Of a stretch of 64,000 nt of DNA, positions 62,171-64,000 are shown piece by piece. The stretch's first letter is position 1. Each line of letters opens with the position of its first letter. The notes beneath the pieces are model-generated. The model worked only from the letters and a program-made list of their open reading frames with translations, did not search any database and was not told where the DNA came from. The stretch comes from Pseudonocardia parietis (GTDB lineage: Bacteria; Actinomycetota; Actinomycetes; Mycobacteriales; Pseudonocardiaceae): positions 2,418,001 to 2,482,000 of the forward strand of contig NZ_JAGINU010000001.1 in assembly GCF_017876315.1 (NCBI RefSeq). The letters run 5' to 3'. A program made the translations under genes and the position numbers.

Positions 62171-62707
62171 TCAAAGGGCTCCGAAGCTCGGCCCGGCGAG
62201 GCCGTGAGGCTCTTCCGGCCCGTGAGGCCACCGCCCCGGCCCGGGCGGAGCCGCCTCTGGCCCCCGAAAAATCCTGTCGTCGACGGCTCGGCCGACGGTC
62301 TGCCATGCCGGGACTTCAGTCTCCGCCTCCTCGAAGCTGTCCGTTCTCGACAGCTCAGCGAACTCCGAGACCGCCCTTGCCACCGGATCTGCGGCGGCAA
62401 TCTCGACCGCCACCGAAGTCCTCTCCTCGTTGTCCCGCCCGACAGACACGCCCCGCTCGCCGACGACCGTCCACGACCCCCACGGGCGCTCCGCACCACG
62501 CACCTCCTGCTCGAACTGTCCGGTTGCCTCTCGGGTGACGGCGGCGTCCAGACGGTTCTGCAGCATGTCGGCTGTCTCCTCGCCGCACACGACCTCGACG
62601 AACATCTGTGCCAGTCTCGGGTGTTCGCGCAGCAGCTCGGCTGCGTTGACCACTGGCGAGACCGCGTAGGCAAAGGTCGTGTACTGGCGGTTGTTGTTCC
62701 CGACCTG
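62171..62707 (-). pseudogene. Truncated gene for a RHIM-like motif protein, cut by an IS3 element
   Basis: The open frame gives 178 residues before its stop at 62171, but its 5' part is replaced by IS3 sequence. It begins inside a motif, QVGNNNRQYTTFAYAV, has a helical stretch (NAAELLREHPRLAQMFVEVV) and a second, degenerate motif GVSVGRDNEERTSVAVEI near residue 90. The module (motif, about 70 helical residues, motif, helix) matches the last 140 residues of the downstream protein, so the two are paralogous modules. GTG 62653 could restart translation but would omit the first motif. The rest of the gene should lie right of the window. Confidence 0.6.
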
Positions 62708-62737
62708 TGAGGTTCCCCCGGTTTCGCGGAGTCCGGG

Positions 62738-63640
62738 TTATCTGTGATCGTCGCGCTGGCCGCGATCGTAGGCGTCCTCGTACTCGTCAGGTGAGAGCCC
62801 GCCGAGCCCGGCCTGGATCCGGCGGGGGTTGTACCAGCCGTCTATGTAGCGCAGCAGGGCGTGCTCGGCCTCGGCGCGGGTGGCGAACGTCGTACCCGGC
62901 CAGTACACGAGTTCGATCTTGAGCGTGGACCACAGGTTCTCCGCGAGGGCGTTGTCGTAGCTGTCGCCTGTGGACCCGGTCGAGGGTGCGACACCGGAGT
63001 CGACCAGGCGCTGGGTGAACCGCAGCGCCGTGTACTGGGCGCCCTTGTCGCTATGGAAGATCAACTCGCCGGAGCGCGCCGATCGGGAGCGCAGCGCATG
63101 ATCCAGGGCGGTGAGCACCAGCGCGGTGGTCGCCCGCTCACCGGTGGCCCAGCCGACGACCCGGTTGGCGAACGCGTCGCGCACCGAGGCCAGCCACAGC
63201 ACGCCCTCGCCGGTGACCAGCCGCGTCAGGTCAGCGACCCAGAGCCGGTTCGGCGCGTCGGCCCGGAAGTCGCGCTCGACCCGGTCCGGGGCGGCGGTGT
63301 GGTTCGGATCCTGCCGGGTCGAGCCGTGGCGCCAGCCCCGGCGCAGGTGCGCGCCCTGCAACCCGTGCTCACGCATGATCCGCTCGATGCGCTTGCGCCC
63401 GACCCGCACGCCCTGGCGACGCAGCTCCAGCCACACCCGCGGCGAGCCGTAGGTGGCGGCGAACTCGCTGACGCTGCGCACCTTGACGATCTGCTCGAGC
63501 AGCGCCGCGTCGTCGAGCTCGCGCCGGCTCGGGGCGGCCTGGCGGGCCCGCCAGTCGTAGAAGGTGGACTCCGGGATGCCCAGGACCCGCAGTACGAGAC
63601 CGGCCGGGAAGCCATGAGTGTCGATGAAGCTCATGACCAC
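62738..63640 (-). CDS. IS3-family transposase OrfB
   Basis: 300 aa integrase-type DDE protein. HTH_21-like N-terminus (LGIPESTFYDWRARQAAPSR), then the catalytic core with Asp in NRLWVADLTRL, Asp in LIFHSDKGAQY and Glu in YDNALAENLWSTLKIEL. Intact. It overlaps orfA by ten bases in another frame; IS3 elements make an OrfAB fusion by programmed -1 frameshifting, but a GTG start at 63640 is also possible. Confidence 0.95.
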   Translation of the reverse strand: MVMSFIDTHGFPAGLVLRVLGIPESTFYDWRARQAAPSRRELDDAALLEQIVKVRSVSEFAATYGSPRVWLELRRQGVRVGRKRIERIMREHGLQGAHLRRGWRHGSTRQDPNHTAAPDRVERDFRADAPNRLWVADLTRLVTGEGVLWLASVRDAFANRVVGWATGERATTALVLTALDHALRSRSARSGELIFHSDKGAQYTALRFTQRLVDSGVAPSTGSTGDSYDNALAENLWSTLKIELVYWPGTTFATRAEAEHALLRYIDGWYNPRRIQAGLGGLSPDEYEDAYDRGQRDDHR

Positions 63641-63942
63641 CTCCGGGTCGGGCCGATCTCGCTGGCGAAATACGCACTCGCCGCGCGCAGGACCTCGTTG
63701 ACCCGCCGCAGCTCAGCGTTCTCGGCCGCCAACCTGCGGTTCTCCTCAACCATGTCAGTGCTTGGGCGGTCATGCCGTTCGCCGGCGTCGGCCTCGGCCT
63801 GGCGGACCCAGTTCCGCAAGGCCTCGGGGTGCACGTTGAGCTGCTCGGCCAGCCGCTTGAACGACGGCCGCGGCTCGGACTGTCGATACAGCCGAACCGC
63901 CCGTTCCCGCAGCTCATCGGGGTACTTCCTCGGTGCTGCCAA
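63631..63942 (-). CDS. IS3-family transposase OrfA
   Basis: 103 aa. Helix-turn-helix (YPDELRERAVRLYRQSEP, FKRLAEQLNVHPEALRNWVR) followed by a leucine-zipper-like coiled coil (NRRLAAENAELRRVNEVLRA). It binds the terminal repeats. The ATG at 63942 is followed by an intact frame, so the element looks complete apart from the missing right end. Confidence 0.95.
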   Translation of the reverse strand: MAAPRKYPDELRERAVRLYRQSEPRPSFKRLAEQLNVHPEALRNWVRQAEADAGERHDRPSTDMVEENRRLAAENAELRRVNEVLRAASAYFASEIGPTRRWS

Positions 63943-64000
63943 CAGAGCCTTCCTTCCCAGTCCCTCACGATGGGACCAGTCTTCGAAGACTCCGGCGAAG

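Larger units (their letters stand above)
62708..64000 (-). mobile_element. IS3-family insertion sequence, right end beyond the window
   Basis: Carries overlapping orfA and orfB. The left end near 62708 (TGAGGTTCCCCC, then TTTCGCGGAGTC) resembles, in inverse, the last bases of the window (reverse-complemented: CTTCGCCGGAGTC), so the right terminal repeat is cut off after about 15 bases. The exact left end is uncertain by two or three bases, and the target duplication cannot be checked. Confidence 0.85.

Overview
This is 64 kb of very GC-rich actinobacterial chromosome. Gene content and order (tig-clpP1-clpP2-clpX; valS-folC-DUF4233-ndk; rne-rplU-rpmA-obg-proB; nadD) and the many GTG and apparently leaderless starts point to a Pseudonocardiaceae-like actinomycete, probably near Pseudonocardia. 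That placement is inference; there is no rRNA in the window.

Layout. 1-5.3 kb: 5' part of gltB (leftward), an FhuF-like 2Fe-2S protein, and an ECF sigma / zinc-finger anti-sigma / Asp23-like stress cluster with a divergent third Asp23-like gene. 5.3-10 kb: trigger factor and the ClpP1-ClpP2-ClpX protease, with a candidate ClgR operator. 10-17.4 kb: an OxlT-like transporter with a 50-aa partner, secreted PhoD phosphatase, secreted GH43 protein, an MFS exporter, a PPOX-fold protein and a C39-like cysteine peptidase candidate. 17.4-25.3 kb: a gene-free block of palindromic repeats, then valS, folC, a DUF4233 membrane protein, ndk, a GNAT, a TspO-like protein and an E. coli-type dapA. 25.3-31.3 kb: a MerR regulator divergent from a ferredoxin-reductase / acyl-CoA desaturase pair, a SnoaL-like protein divergent from an MmyB-type regulator, and a DszC-like flavoprotein. 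31.4-44.5 kb: a TIGR03960-type radical SAM protein and its usual partner (TIGR03936 type) separated by three accessory genes, then rne/rng, rplU, rpmA, obg, proB. 44.6-57.4 kb: accessory genes, including an iron-regulated siderophore-binding lipoprotein with a clear IdeR box, a RecQ helicase fused to a phosphoribosyltransferase-like domain, a TetR/ABC drug-export module, and a MoxR / trypsin-like protease / VWA cluster.

Right end. An alkB-type DNA repair gene with a perfect mycobacterial-type LexA box is split by a 2.0-kb IS1634-family element; removing the element plus one target duplication restores an ungapped reading frame. nadD follows. The last 3.3 kb has a visibly different, lower-GC composition: a two-gene leftward operon whose products carry five copies of a short V-G-[ND]-x3-Q-x-N element like the RHIM amyloid-signalling motif, with the upstream gene cut inside such a motif by an IS3-family element that runs off the right edge. 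This RHIM-like operon is the best candidate for an undescribed system. Because its upstream part lies beyond the window, its receptor or effector cannot be named here.
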